A stretch of 64,000 nucleotides of DNA from Diplolepis rosae (GCA_030998225.1 JAPYXD010000250.1:2604001-2668000); one strand, 5' to 3'; counted from the first letter of the stretch, positions 33,891 through 46,475 are shown. Notes: generated by a model from the letters alone, not told the origin. A program made the numbers and translations.

Positions 33891-34501
33891 CACTGAGAAA
33901 ACTGGAGTGTCAAACTTTGAGTGTCAAAATGTAGATAGTCAGTTTGAACTTCTAGATAGTACAACACTTTCTCCGAAATTTTTTCTTTTTGGTCAGGGAG
34001 ACACTCATTTGATATTCTGCTTAACTGTTACCAGAGGGTCAGAATCACTATAAAGAGTGTCGATTGGTGAAATACGCGCCAAAATTGTAAAGTCACGTAG
34101 GTTCGCCTATTTATCCTCCAATATCACCAACGTGGACTCTAACCTCATTGCCGGTTTCGCGTCCTTTACGTGTTAAAGTGTCACGAGGGTTATTTTTGCC
34201 AACTAATTGGCGAGTACCTATTTCACTTGCTATAATAACATAATAATTGTGAAAGCTTAAATGTAATAGTTTTGAGGTTAGCCATAGAGGTAGATTATAG
34301 TCTGTTTTTCCCTCTTCGATAATCTATTTTTCTCTCTGCGATGATCAACTTTTCCCTCTAAAGTATTCAAGTTGACCATCTTATTTTCACAATTCACAGG
34401 TAATAAGTTACACTATCTAGAAGGCTGTCCTATAGTTTAATCTCAAATATAGTCTGCTTCACCCTCCAAATGTTTAGGTTGACACTCCAGTTTTCTCAGT
34501 G
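33891..34501. mobile_element. MITE family K (611 bp), TA-flanked
   Basis: Terminal inverted repeats 'cactgagaaaactggagtgt' and 'acactccagttttctcagtg' are perfect over about 23 bases and flanked by TA. The interior has tract-like 'ttttccctct' and 'ataatctatttt' words but no ORF. Confidence 0.85.
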
Positions 34502-34531
34502 TAGTACGAATTTTTTTTTCACTTTAGTCCA

Positions 34532-34750
34532 CACGGAGAAAAATGTATGTTCAACTATGGGACAGCCATCTTATATGTTCAATTGTATTATCTAGATGTT
34601 CAACTGTAATATCTAAGATATTAATCTCTGCATATTTTAACATCTTAGATATTACAGCTGAATATCTAGATATTACAACTAAATATATAAGATGGCTGTC
34701 CCATAGTTAAACATCTAGATGTTAATTCTAAAAATCCACTTTTCTCTGTG
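34532..34750. mobile_element. Family F palindromic MITE, 219 bp (copy 4)
   Basis: Near-identical to 17759-17977, with the same ends 'cacggagaaaaatg' and 'ttttctctgtg'. Confidence 0.9.
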
Positions 34751-34984
34751 CATTTAATGGAATTTTTAAAAATAATTATGTATATTTGTTAGAAAGTTCC
34801 AGGTAGTTACGAGACGGATTTCTGTATATTGAAAAGAGATATATGTGATGTAGTTATTGCAGAATAATGAATTAAAATTTATCAAAATTATTGATGAGAA
34901 AAATACAACCCTGGTAGATTCTCAAAAGCTCTGAATAATTCTTGCAGTCATCATAAAAGAAAGTTCTAAATTTTATGTCTCAGG

Positions 34985-35548
34985 GTTGTAAGCGCGCGGG
35001 TGCGTGATTTTGACGAAATCGTATCGTTCTATATATACGTGTAGTATTAGGTTTATATATGTGAGGTTCTATGTTCTATGTGTATTTGCGATTAAAAATA
35101 TGAATGGTTGTGACCGACTGGTGTGAATGTATTTTTATGCTGTTTATGTATGTATGTATCGGATGACTAATGATAGACTTCTGGTAAGAATTTTTTTTAT
35201 TCAAAAGGACAATACTACTGCGAGTTGAGGTCAGACGATCGATTCTCATTTTACGGTTTACCAAACTATCGTTTGAAACTTGACGGGCGTCAGTGTTATA
35301 CTATACTAATACATTTCACGTGAAGCCATACTCACGTACTATATATTGTTGTCTTGTCCTCTAACACGTTTTACTGAATCCTTCATTATTCTCTATGTAG
35401 CCTTCATCATCAATCACGTTGAGTAAATTAAGTGCTTATCAAATTCATTTTAGCCGACTAGTATTTAAAGGATGTTCAAATGTTCTTATGTCCTAAGTTT
35501 AACCGACAGCGTCGAGTAAAATTTTTCGAACTATTTTTCTCTGTTTAT
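34985..35548 (-). mobile_element. Family B fragment, inverted
   Basis: Matches 12974-13510 of the full B element in reverse ('gtgcgtgattttgacgaaa', 'gtatgtatcggatgac', 'gttcttatgtcctaagttt'). It ends 'gaactatttttctctg'. Only one end of the element is present. Confidence 0.7.
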
Positions 35549-35672
35549 AGAATATGTCAATAATAAGGAATGCATTTTGCTTGAGAATCAAATTCCAGCG
35601 TCTCATTTGTATTTTACGCTAATTGGTTTTTGGCAGTTGGTTAAACAGAGACAATTCGAGTGATAGTGCAAA

Positions 35673-35905
35673 ATGGAAAAAATTTCCATTCGTGGTATGA
35701 TTCAGTTCATTTTTTGAAAGGGAAAGCCGCGAAGGAAATCCATGAAAGGATTTTTCCTACATCGAGTGACTTCTTTCCTTCCTACAGTACTGTTCTACTT
35801 TGAGTAAATGAATTCATGCGTGGTTGAACAAGAATCGAAGACGCTTCACGCCCTGGAGGTCCAAAAACAGCTGTTACGCCAGAAATTATATATATTAGAA
35901 TGTTT
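35673..35905 (+). pseudogene. Mariner transposase N-terminal remnant
   Basis: Starting MEKISIRG, after one frameshift the translation gives FLKGKAAKEIHERIFPTSS, PSYSTV, VNEFMRG and RIEDASRPGGPKTAVTPEI. This is the helix-turn-helix DNA-binding part of a mariner-family transposase. At least two stops and a frameshift make it dead. It ends at about 35905 before the catalytic domain. Confidence 0.85.
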
Positions 35906-35950
35906 AGTTCTAAAAAAAAATAATTTTTTGTTGTACTTTGGCCCCAATTA

Positions 35951-36240
35951 ACACCTACGAGGGTAGATTGAAAAGTTTCTGACCTGACAAATAAAAAAAT
36001 TTTTTTTTAGCCAAATGATATTCATTTCTCGATATAGTCTCCCTTCAACTCAATACACTTGGTCCAACGTTTCTCTAGACCCTTCATGCCCTCGGTATAA
36101 TAAAGTTTGTCTAAACTCGAAAAATAATTGTTAACGGTACTTATCACTTCAGCATCCAACGAAAATATCCTATCCCCTAGCCTTTTTTAACTTTAGAAAG
36201 AGAAAAAAGTCACACGGGACCAAATCTGGAGAGTGTACGG
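35951..36240 (-). pseudogene. Mariner transposase C-terminal remnant with terminal repeat
   Basis: On the minus strand 'SPDLVPCDFF' (the block around the last catalytic Asp) is followed by stops, then LDAEVISTVNNYFSSLDKLY and 'KRWTKCIELKGDYIEK', ending at TGA 36024-36022. 'agggtagattgaaaagtttc' at 35956-35975 looks like a mariner terminus. Orientation is opposite to the N-terminal piece 50 bp away. Confidence 0.85.
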
Positions 36241-36577
36241 TGGATGTGGAATTAATTCGTACCGCTACTATAGTACTATTAAGGTACCGCTACCGGACGT
36301 GCACTTTCGTTATACCGTGCGGGATGGCTGCCAATTAATGCAAACGTAAATATTACTATTTTAAATTTATTATGTCAAAAATCGATCCTATAAAAGAGAA
36401 AACATGATAAAAATAAAATTCAATAAAAAAAAAGTCGAAAAATCGTAAAAAGAAGATCCTATTTCAGAAATCGCTAAATGTTTTTTAAGGTTTAGTGTCT
36501 TCTGTATACCTCGAAATATGGTAAACTTTTTTCTCGCAGCATGATAAAGCTATGCCGCCTGTTTGGCAGGCGGTCTA

Positions 36578-36845
36578 CACTGAGAAACTTTTCGTTAGAG
36601 TAAATCATAAAAATGAATTATATTTTAGTATGATATCGTTTCAAAATGAGGCAAACAGGGTTTACGTATCAAAAATGAATATAATGGTTTTCAAACGGCA
36701 AAGTTAATATGTTCGTTTGAATAAATAAAATATATGTTCTACTAACTCTTATAAAACCTACGAGAATTTGAAATTCACTATATCAATGTTGCGAAGCGAA
36801 ACAAAGAATATGTGAATCTGAAAATTACTATATAAAAATCATACA
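36578..36845. mobile_element. Family R copy (uninterrupted)
   Basis: 'cactgagaaacttttcgtta' start. It is collinear with 15012-15235 plus 15507-15556. It shows the empty site for the family G insertion. Confidence 0.7.
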
Positions 36846-39071
36846 ATTATTATTAAGTTGAACGTTATGCGGCGTAAAAGTTTTAATGTTGCTTGCTGTT
36901 ACAACTTTTTAACTATTTAATCTTGATTTAAAAAAGGCAACACAATCTGAAGGGGATCCGCTACCTTTAATATATTATATACTTATTTTTTGAGTTTAGA
37001 CTTTTCCATATAAGATATAAATTTCTTAGGCATAGCAAACTTGATTATTCATAAATATAAGAATATTTGATTCGGGAATATAAACATTTAATTATGTATG
37101 TATATAGAACGATTGAGTTGAATTTTGATTGATTCATATTATAAAGTTAAAAAGGGTTTTCCATGTGGAGTTAAAAATAGTGTCTAACTCAAAATTAACT
37201 TATTTTTACTCCGAATAAACAAAAATCTGCTCCGAAGTCTGAGCTCTGTAAAATTTTAAGCCATTTTCACCAAAAATATTCAACATTTAAGTAAATATAA
37301 GCAATTTGCATCATTGTTTTTTTATTGTAATAGTAATTAAAAATAATAGTTAAATATGAGTTTTTTATGCTTATGGTTGTCTATATATATTTGTAGTTAA
37401 ATCCTGTAAGTATATATAGTAATTTATATAATGTGTAAGAAATTAGCGTACCTATATAAAGAGGGCTGATGATTAGTTTGTTGTTCAATGATAAATAAGA
37501 AATACTTATCTCTATATTCCCTGCTGTATGACGAGATAAGTTTTCAAGCTCAAACTGTTTTTAATATCCCAATATATAGGGTGCGTGCTAAACTGGAAGG
37601 GAAGCAGAATAAGAAGCGGGCTCAACCGTGAAACTTAACTTTCCGCACTGCGATTCAATGACCAAATAAACTTTGGAGGCATTAAATTTATACATTATAG
37701 ATTGAAGCGTTTTTAAAAACAATAGTTCAATTAGAAGAAGGATTTGCTTATAAGGAAACAGTCATAAAGGAAGAGATGGAGTAAGTATGAGTAAGAAAAT
37801 AAGAAAGAAAAATACAATGTACGTGTTTACACATGGGAATTACAGTGGATAATTATAATAATAGTCACCTATAGTATTAATAGTCTACTAGTGGATGCAA
37901 ATGCGTGAAACAATTTAGTATTATAAAAACTGCAGCTTATAATTGATCCGCTTATAGATGGATGAGGGTCAATTTGTGTAATAACTAATGGACTCGTGCC
38001 TTATCGTCGTTATACGCTCTTTTTAGGACGATCCTCAACCATCTAATCTATAAATAGATTAAATATACTAGTACATTCATAATTCAATTAGTATCTTTAA
38101 TTCTGCGAATGGAAAGTCTTATATCGCCTAAAAAACTAAACTGTGTTACTATTAAACAGCTGTTCATAAGTGATATTAACTTAAGTACTTTAAATTTTGT
38201 TCAAAACCCAAAGCACAACACACTGTTAAAAAAGTGGATTCCATCTCGCTCAAAATAGACTCCATGAGTCCTATTTTTTAACATAACTTGGTATCGTATT
38301 GAACCTGACAACATAAATTTAAAGAAAACCTGAGTTAAAAAACTAGACCACGTTGATATATAAATTTGACTTAAGATGTAGATATATGAGAGTACATAAA
38401 AACAAAAAAGAGGAAGGGTGAATATAGCAAACATAAACCATATTACAATTGTAGTGTTAGATAATACGAAAAAAATGACAAAATTTACTTAAAATAAACA
38501 GAAAAACCTCGATAGAAAACTGCAGTAAAAACTTCAAACAAAAAATTCGATAAAAAGGGGGCATGGAAATCGTTGAATTTGGATACATTTGTTTCTAGTT
38601 TTAATTCCTTATTTCATTCTGCGTCGATGTTTTTTAAACCACACATTACTTATTGAGGGTCGATATAATTCCTATTTTTTTTAAATATAATTATAATCCG
38701 CCCTTGCACACTGAATATTGTTAAATGTATGTGGAATTGAGACATAATTTTTCCTCTGCAATATGTTATTCAAATTATTTCGCTTCATTTGAAAGGATTA
38801 TTCTTTGCTAGAAAGGATTCCTCTCAAATCAAGAAAGTACTCTTAACTAAAAAGAAAAAATCCTCGGAACTGTATACAATGCAATCTCTTTATTTGAAGA
38901 GTAGCTCAACGCATATAAGAATTATTCAGATAAAAACTACATATTAAATATATTGAACAGGTTATGAGACTCGATTGACTGCATATGTGCAAATTGTCCT
39001 GTTCTAAGACTATATCCTCTCATTTGTAGAGGATTAAGGTAGTACTTCCTTTAAGTCGATTAAGGTTATGT
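36846..39071. other. Unassigned AT-rich DNA
   Basis: No gene is recognised. Positions 37950-38056 hold weak inverted ends ('cttatagatggatgagg' against 'ctcaaccatctaatctata'). Positions 38656-38672 repeat the 'gggtcgatayaa' motif seen in family O. Confidence 0.2.
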
Positions 39072-39411
39072 GGTACTTACGAAAAGTATCAAGGTCATGT
39101 CCAGTTTCTACATGTTTACGTCAAAAATAACTAGAATTTTGTTTTTTAAATTTGGAAAATGTAAGAAAAGATCAAATCGGACGCAGATAGACTACTTTTG
39201 GTTTTAATAATGAAAAAAATATCTGATAGATTTTGCTAAAATTGAACTTTTTTTAAATTTTAAAACTAAAATTAGCCTATCTACATCCGTTTTTATCTTC
39301 TCTACCATTTTCCAAATTTTGAAAACAACATTTTATCTATTTTGGACGCAAACACATATTAGAAACCCAAAATCAATCAAATTTTCTAATTTCCTAAGTA
39401 TCACATTCCCT
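39072..39411. repeat. Family T palindromic repeat, copy 1
   Basis: Inverted arms 'gacgcagatagactacttt' (39180) against 'agcctatctacatccg' (39273), and 'cttacgaaaagtatcaagg' near the left against 'taagtatcac' at the right. It resembles 60238-60538. Confidence 0.5.
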
Positions 39412-40146
39412 TAATTAAGAAGTCGTTGAAATGTTAGGATATCGTAAATTAAGTCTAAATAATACACACTCTAGCGATTTTTGAATGCATTTCTCTCATT
39501 AGTTTCGAAGATTTTAATTTTGAAAGTCACCTACTTTTACACGGGAAGGATAGGGTGCACCTTGAATTTGAAAAGGAAAGTTAGTAGAAAAGTACGAAGA
39601 CAAATTAAGATCGCAATGAAATTTTGATGGTGTAATAATTACCTCGTCAGATGTACTTGTATAAAAAATGAAAAAATTTGTTTTATTTTTTTTCGAGTTA
39701 TTCAGTCCCAAAGTAGATAAAAATAAGTGCGTGAAATCGATGAACCAAGTAAGTGGCAACGTCGCAACTGTGCAAGAGAGAGGCGGGAAGGGGGGGGGGG
39801 GGAGGTGAGATGATACTGGAGAACAAGGGAGGAGGACCTAGTTAGATTTGTAAACAGAAAATCAACATACTAAGCGTTTCGCAGAGTTGCCAATTCTCGG
39901 ACAGCTGATTATGGTAGGTGTGTGCGTTCATCCGTGTGTACCGTCTCCGCTAAAATTATTGTACTTATGACCACACAACAGCATTAAGTGCTTTAGGTGG
40001 CGCTCGGGCGGTAGACACGAAACTTTTTGACATAAATAAGGGAATTACTATCTTAATCTCAATTTAAAAGAAGAATGCAAAAGTCCTCTTTATGCCAATC
40101 TTTTCTTTTATAAATAGATAAAAATCCTCTAATTTGTAGAGAAATA
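39412..40146. other. Unassigned, with a GC-richer patch (39750-40030)
   Basis: Contains a G-run at about 39790-39802 and purine-rich sequence, then 'gtgtgcgttcatccgtgtgt'. It could be a distal regulatory region of the downstream homeobox-like gene, but there is no direct support. Confidence 0.2.
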
Positions 40147-40894
40147 CACGGAAAAAAAAGTTCTTTGAAGTTTAGAGAACTAGTTCTAAATCAGCGGATA
40201 CAGACAATCATTGCACACAGTTTTATGAAACCTGTTAAACGTTTCAGCAATACTCTAGAAAAAGTTTTATAGTTTTTAAAGTGAACCTCGATTTAAAAAA
40301 GTCCAATAATTTGTAGAGAAAAATAGATGAAAGAATTTTGAAAAGTTTCATAGGAATTAAATTGAAAGTATTAAGGAATTAAATTTGAGGTATTGAGGGT
40401 TAGTGAATCCTTCGTATTATAAACTTCAGAGAAAAATTCTCTAAAATCTTGTTGCCTAGTCGTCACTGCGCAAGCGGCAGTAGCACCTTATAACGGCTAT
40501 TCCTTTTTTTCTTCTTAAAGCGCGCGTAGCCTATAGGCATAGTCGGTAGTATAGTAAAATACGTTAGTTGCAAGTAGAGAGAGTGAGAGAGAGAGAGAGA
40601 GAGAGAGGGGGTTCGAACCCCAGCGATTAGGAATAATTTTAATATCGTTTAAACAAGCAATTATATATACAGTGAGTGTGTGTAATAGTGATTTTAATGT
40701 GTACTTAAAAGTAAATGAAGTTTTTTGTATTAATAATATGAAAATTCTATTTTTTTCATTTAAAAATCAGCCATCATTTTAATGAACTTTTTTCTAAAGT
40801 TCTGAGGTTGCTCTTATAGATTATATATTGTTTTCAGTTTCAGATTTCATATCTAGAACTAGTTCGCTAAACTCCAAAGAACTTTTTTCCCGTC
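40147..40894. mobile_element. Family L element (748 bp) containing a SINE-like block
   Basis: Ends 'cacggaaaaaaaagttcttt' and 'aaagaacttttttcccgtc', with 'ttagagaactagttct' against 'agaactagttcgctaa' in the arms and TA outside. Inside, 40515-40625 has a tRNA-like layout ending in a perfect B-box 'ggttcgaacccc', with a (GA)n run at about 40577-40608 in the middle. Confidence 0.7.
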
Positions 40895-41989
40895 TATTCT
40901 TGCTTTAAGATGAAAATATAAGAGAAAATATAATTCTAAAATGAAGAATATTTTTTCCAAGATGCAGGAATATCATTGGCAACTTAATGTAATCGTTCAC
41001 ATAATAATAATATCTAACTGTTAGTAATGATTTATAGAATCTTTAATAAACGAATAATTTCCGATTTTCTCTGTGAAAATATTATAAAAAAGAGAGAAGA
41101 TTCTTTTAAAAATATGAATATTTGCATCAGCTAACCGAATTTCTTAATTCAAGTAAAAAATCTCTCTAAATGTAAATCAGTGAGAAACTTACTGATTCAG
41201 ATTTAAAGAGTTGAAATGTTTGAAGTCAAAATAACAATTAGCCACCCTTCATTATAGATACTCACTTTCGACTCGAAAAGAGGGAAATTTCACTTGAGTA
41301 TAGTGATATTTTTCCTTTAAAGTGAAAATCTTACTTCAGAGAAATTTTAGAGAGTAGAAAATGATCCTCTATTGATTTTTCTTGTTATTTTAGTTTTTCA
41401 GATTTTTCGTGCCACACACCAAAGAAAAAAGCCAATAAAATTAAACAATTGGCTTACATTTTGTTAGCGAGTTGATAGTTTTTATCGTTAAATTAAACGA
41501 GAATCTATTTAACTTTATCAGTTTGTTATTTGCTTTTAGTACTTGTTTAGTTAGATTAACTAGAATTTAACTAGTATTATTATAATTCTCAATAATTTGA
41601 AAACAAAAATTAAAAAATAATAGGGTGCAAATTTTTCAAGTATAAAGTTCCAGTTATGTGTTTCGGAAAATGTCGGCAAGAATTTCTAACAGTGTAAGTC
41701 AAGTAGATTAAGGTGTTTTTTTCTGCTTAATGTGTGCAAGAAGCTAAATATTTCGAGCTAAAAAGTAGAGTTTTATCAGCAAAAGTTTTATTTTGAATTT
41801 TGTAATTCATTATAATTATTGTGACTCATATAAATATTTGAATTTTGTGGATAGAAGAAAAATGTTGTTGATTTCAAAATATATATGTTCATTTAAATAA
41901 AAGACAATTTATTGAACTGATGGAGTAAATAGAGGGAAAATTAGTATGAACTTCTCCCACCATCGATAATTATGGTCATCAGTAAGATG
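40895..41989. other. Unassigned AT-rich DNA upstream of the homeobox-like gene
   Basis: Positions 41155-41215 contain a family G fragment ('ctctctaaatgtaaatcagt'). Otherwise no gene or repeat is recognised. Confidence 0.25.
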
Positions 41990-42516
41990 CATATTTGAAA
42001 GTTCAGTAGAGTACGCCCCTGCTGGCAATCCTGTTTCATAGGGCCCTTTTGGGCCTCGACGGGTGGTCATTCATACGAATTCCCCGCACTGCCCGCCCAC
42101 AAATCCCCCACCCCCCAACTATCCGGGACCTGAACGGGGAATTTTCTATTTAGGGGTCTCGCATTGGGTCTACCGAGCAGTCTAACTAAATCCATCCGAC
42201 GGGAGAGTGTGTCGGTCACAGCAAGTTTAGTCGATGTAACGTGTCGTGTTGAGTTGAGTTTAGTTTAGTTTAGTTGAGTTGAGGAGTTTATTGGCTAGTG
42301 AATATAAAATGTGTGTTCATTGTCAAACCTTTTAGTGATCTGTGTATCTGGCGATATGCATTCATGCCTCTTGTGCGATACATACTTAATTATATGAGTT
42401 AAAACGAATGTGTCAGTATTTCCCTTGATTCGACACCACGTGCTGTGATATTACCCAAACTCTTCATTCATTTTATTGCGCTTTGATTTGCATTCTTCGT
42501 GGATTTAATCAAGTGA
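41990..42516 (+). promoter_or_regulatory. Putative promoter and 5' UTR of the Otx-like gene
   Basis: GC content rises sharply (42030-42230, with C-rich blocks such as 'ccccaccccccaac'). A run of gttgagttgagtttagttt pentamers follows at 42250-42290, then a TATA-like 'aatataaaatg' at 42301. An in-frame TGA at 42514-42516 directly precedes the predicted start codon. The transcription start is not determinable from sequence alone. Confidence 0.4.
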
Positions 42517-42558
42517 ATGTCGGCGTACTCAGGAATTTATCACTCCGTTTACCAAGGG
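42517..42558 (+). CDS. Coding exon 1 of Otx/orthodenticle-like gene
   Basis: ATG at 42517 encodes MSAYSGIYHSVYQG and ends at codon boundary with a strong donor (GGG/GTGAGT at 42559). It joins in phase 0 to the acceptor at 46872/46873, and the exon 2 frame has no stop between the acceptor and the MAGFLK segment. The in-frame stop at 42514 marks this ATG as the first possible start. Alternatively this exon is non-coding and translation begins at the ATG at 47086, which has a better Kozak context (gccATGg). The 4.3-kb intron between them shows no other coding sequence. Confidence 0.55.
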
Positions 42559-43162
42559 GTGAGTTTGCACTTTTTATTATCCAAGCCTTGTAATTTTAAG
42601 TTCCATATCTCTCAAAGTATTACCAATGCCAAGTTCTTTCTATTATAATTTTTGAAACAATTTTTGAAGGTCATTTAAGAATTAACATGGTTATCTTGGT
42701 TTTTAGTTAGTAAAATGAGAAGACGGTGTGATTTTCGGGGTCTTACTTCATTTTGTTGAACAAATAAATAAATTTTTCAAAAATATTAATATTAAACGAT
42801 AAATATATTTAAATTTAAATATATTTAATGCTGTACTGTGAAAAGAGCATACTCGAAATGAATGAGAATGAGTCCTTTTTTTCTACATAGATTGACCAGA
42901 TATTTTTACGTTTGCAATTCTGTAATTTGAGCTTAGAACGCGATTTCAGAAAATAAAAGGCACACGTAGTCTAATTTTGTGCGTAAAGTCTGATTTACCT
43001 TTAATGGTAAACAAAGTTTACAAACGAGGAAATAAAGGCACGCTTGTGTCTGTCAAGAAATATTTGTCTTCTCATTCTACCACACAGAAAAAATATGCGT
43101 TTATTTTGCCTTAGATATTTTACTTGGAAAATATCTAGAATGTGATAAATTAGAAGTGTTGT

Positions 43163-43200
43163 ATGTTAGAGAAAGAGAGAGAGAGAGAGAGCGAGCGAAG
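43163..43200. repeat. (GA)n microsatellite
   Basis: GA dinucleotides dominate over roughly 35 bases inside intron 1. GA tracts can bind GAGA-type factors in insects, but this one may be simple slippage. Confidence 0.8.
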
Positions 43201-45928
43201 GTTAGTGTTTCCCAATCAAGTCGTAAACGCGCCTTTTCATAAAAATATTCAATTTTTTCTTCCCAATAGAAAGTTTATACATATACTGATAATTTGCTGT
43301 TATAGGTTTGTGTTTTCATATTTTACCACAATGCCTGCACAACTGCTTATTTTGAGAATAAATGGTGCCACTTTTATTTCAAAGTAATAGATACGAGAAT
43401 AGAGGATTTATTATTTAATGCGTGAAAAATTGTAATTTTAATATGAAACCTGCATATATAGGCGTTTTAAAATTACAAAGGATGTTGAAAACTTTTTGAC
43501 GCATTGGAATAGAAGGTTGGATATTTAAAAAATAATTTTGCCGTAAAATACATATTTAAGATTTTGAAAGAGAATTATATTTTGTCCTCTACTTTTCCAT
43601 GTGTTCTGAAAAGCGACGGCAAGTCGCAGCAGTGACTGCTCATGAAAAGAATGCTAATGCAATACGATCATTGTCTGTTGCACGTCCAAAAAGTAGCATT
43701 ACTGCCTATATCTCACGTTTCTGAACCTTGACAATAACATTCTAAATCAGGTTTTCAGTCCATTTTCTTCCTTTATTTGATGAAAAACACATGTAATATA
43801 TGCCAGCGGACGCCTTCCTTTTCACATTCCAAGTAAAAGTTTAAAGTTGATCTTTATATTTATATTCAAATGCATTTAGAGCTATTAGTGCTGTATCAAG
43901 CCTCCATAATACATATACAAGTATCTTTGGATAGAAAATTTTGAAATAACAGATAAATCACTGCCGACGGAAAATCCGAATTCTGAAAGGTATTAGAAAT
44001 TCTCAGATGAATTTAATCAATTTTCGAGAGAATCACAAATTTATAAATTAATATCACTCACTTATATTTAAGCTCAATTCTTAAGATGTAAATTCTAACT
44101 AATCTCAAAATTACTTTTTGCTTAAAAACAAACACGACCAACATTTTTTACGTCAACTGCACAAATTTTATTAGTTAATGTATAAATATGAATGAAAGAC
44201 TTTGATATATTTTCATCATTAGGCTCTACGAAAAAAGGAACCGTTTTTGTGCATTTTTTATAATCGTAAATTAACCTGTCAGAGTAGTAGATTTTAAGAT
44301 TTCTTAATATTTTATGACCCAAATGAATCTTAAATTTGGAGTTTCATTGATACTGAAATAGTGTTCTACACAGTCTTGGAAAATTCGACTAAAGCTGCAT
44401 CTAAGAATGAGGAATCTCCAAAAAAAAACTCACTCTGCCATGGAATAAGACTTATTTTATTAGTTTCCAGTACTCGGTTTTGAGGTCTAAATGACTTTTA
44501 ATATGCTTCAAATGATTGTTATAGTGACGCTTGCATTCACACACATAAAAGATATAATCCATTGAAATTTTTTGAGCAGTTCAGCATTAGTTCAAGTTTT
44601 TCTGATATTGTTTTGTTAATGGCCTACTGGGGTAGTACTGGTTATCAATAGTCGTGAGATGCTGTCATAAGGGATGTATTAACTATTTATGTGCATAGCA
44701 ACTTCACGGAGAAAAATAGTTCAAGAAACTTTACTCAACTTTAAGCAAAGTTGAGACACATGGACAAGTTGGAAATCACTAACTTATGTGAGGATACATT
44801 TCAGAAACTTTTCTCTCTGATTCCTGGGTAAACAGAAAAGAGTGTTATACGGCGCTTGGCAATGATTACTAAATCTGAGTAAATATTGAAAAGTGGCCTT
44901 ACACTCTAAAATAACCAAACTTATATTTTTTACAACATTTTTTGGTGATAATTCCTGTTTTCCTGCTCATTTTTTCTTCTTGTTCATGTGCTTATATACA
45001 TATATATTATGCAGAGAAAACTAATGCATATTTTTTAACCGGTTTGAACAAGTTTTTTGCTACTTTGATATAGTTTTTTCTATTGCGAATGATAAAATTA
45101 AACAAGTTATTTATTACTTATATCGAATATAAAATATTTTTCATAAAAGTTATTATTTGTAACAACGAATTATCATAAATAAATAATAACTACTGTTATA
45201 ATGCGATTTTTATAAAAAAAATTGTATATTAATGAGTTTTTCTCACAGCAGGATTCATTATTATGATTGCGTGATTTGTTATTTAGTTCACTGTTGATTG
45301 TCGGATAAGAAGAGAAAAAAAAGGCTTTTTCATTTGTAGAAATGATAAATCTAAGTTTTTTAAAAGAAATGTTTATAACAATCATATAATTTAATGTATA
45401 ATTAACTTTTTTGCTGAATAATCACAAAAAATATCATTTCAGCAGTAATTAAAGAAAAGAAAATACTTTCCACGAGGAAACAGACGATTGGGACATTTTT
45501 TATAGAAATTGCTATTAAAAATCTATATTATTTATGTATGATTAAGCTTGAAGTTTTAAAATACCTTTAAAGACAATTTTGAATCAGTTCTAGTCATAAA
45601 AATGAATCTTGCATTGAGGAAAACTCATTAATATAGAATTTGTGTATAAAAATGTTTATAGCAATGGTAAATATTTCTTTATGACAATTTGTCGTTACTA
45701 ATTATGACATTATGAAAAATATTTGCTATCAGAGTCAAAGGAAAAAATTTTTTTTACGAGAAAAAGATACTATTAAGAATTAAGAAAGATATTAAGAATA
45801 TGTTTATGAAAAATGCATATTCTGGACTTGCATTGACCCTTAATTAATAATTGAAGATGTATGTTGATGTTAATAGTTGGCTTAAGGGTCCAAGATTAAT
45901 AAAAACTCCGAGTTTTACATAATCAGAC

Positions 45929-45957
45929 GTTTCGGCTCTGATCGGAGCCCTCATCAG
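45929..45957 (-). ncRNA. Hammerhead-ribozyme-like core (minus copy)
   Basis: Reverse-complement copy of the 46447-46475 core, with the same CTGATGA, stem II and GAAAC sequence. Confidence 0.3.
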
Positions 45958-46049
45958 TGATTTATTTTGAATCTTGGGTAAAATTGTGATTTTGTGTATA
46001 AAAGTTATTATTCAAATTTGAAGAATTTGAAATCTTTTTGTGAAAAAAA

Positions 46050-46290
46050 AGACGCTCTCGACTGCGCTGGAATTCGAGCCCAGGTCTTAGAAAGATGCAA
46101 TCCAGAGCGTCTTTTTCTCCACAGAAAGATTTCAAATTCTTTGAATTGGAATTTAATTTGGATTTATTTGCAATATAAGAGTTTGAAATTGTCTACGTGG
46201 ATACCTGTCGGCAACGTATCCTATCTGATACGCGACTAGTGATTCTCCGATAATGTAGGCAGTGGCAGAAATTTCAAACTCAACTAATAA
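46050..46290. repeat. tRNA-Ala-derived SINE, truncated copy
   Basis: The head (46051-46112) keeps 'gactgcgctgg' and 'ttcgagcccaggtctt' in minus orientation but has lost the anticodon arm and D arm. The body 'gagtttgaaattgtctacg' and 'cgtatcctatctgatacgcg' follows in plus orientation to about 46290. The junction is thus rearranged. Confidence 0.7.
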
Positions 46291-46446
46291 ATTTGAAAAG
46301 TTATTATTTTCCTGTTTTTTCCTTTTCCGTTTTCTGGGGAGCTACATAACTTGAATGGCACACACTTTTTCGGAAAAGGAAAAAACAGGAAAATAATAAC
46401 TTTTTTACACAAAATCACAATTTTACTCAAGGTTCAAAATAAATCA

Positions 46447-46475
46447 CTGATGAGGGCTCCGATCAGAGCCGAAAC
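46447..46475 (+). ncRNA. Hammerhead-ribozyme-like core (plus copy)
   Basis: CTGATGA is followed by a GGCTC/GAGCC stem with loop CGATCA (one extra G at the stem base) and then GAAAC. This is the order of the catalytic core of hammerhead ribozymes. Stems I and III could not be drawn convincingly, so activity is doubtful. An identical core lies on the minus strand at 45929-45957. Confidence 0.3.
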
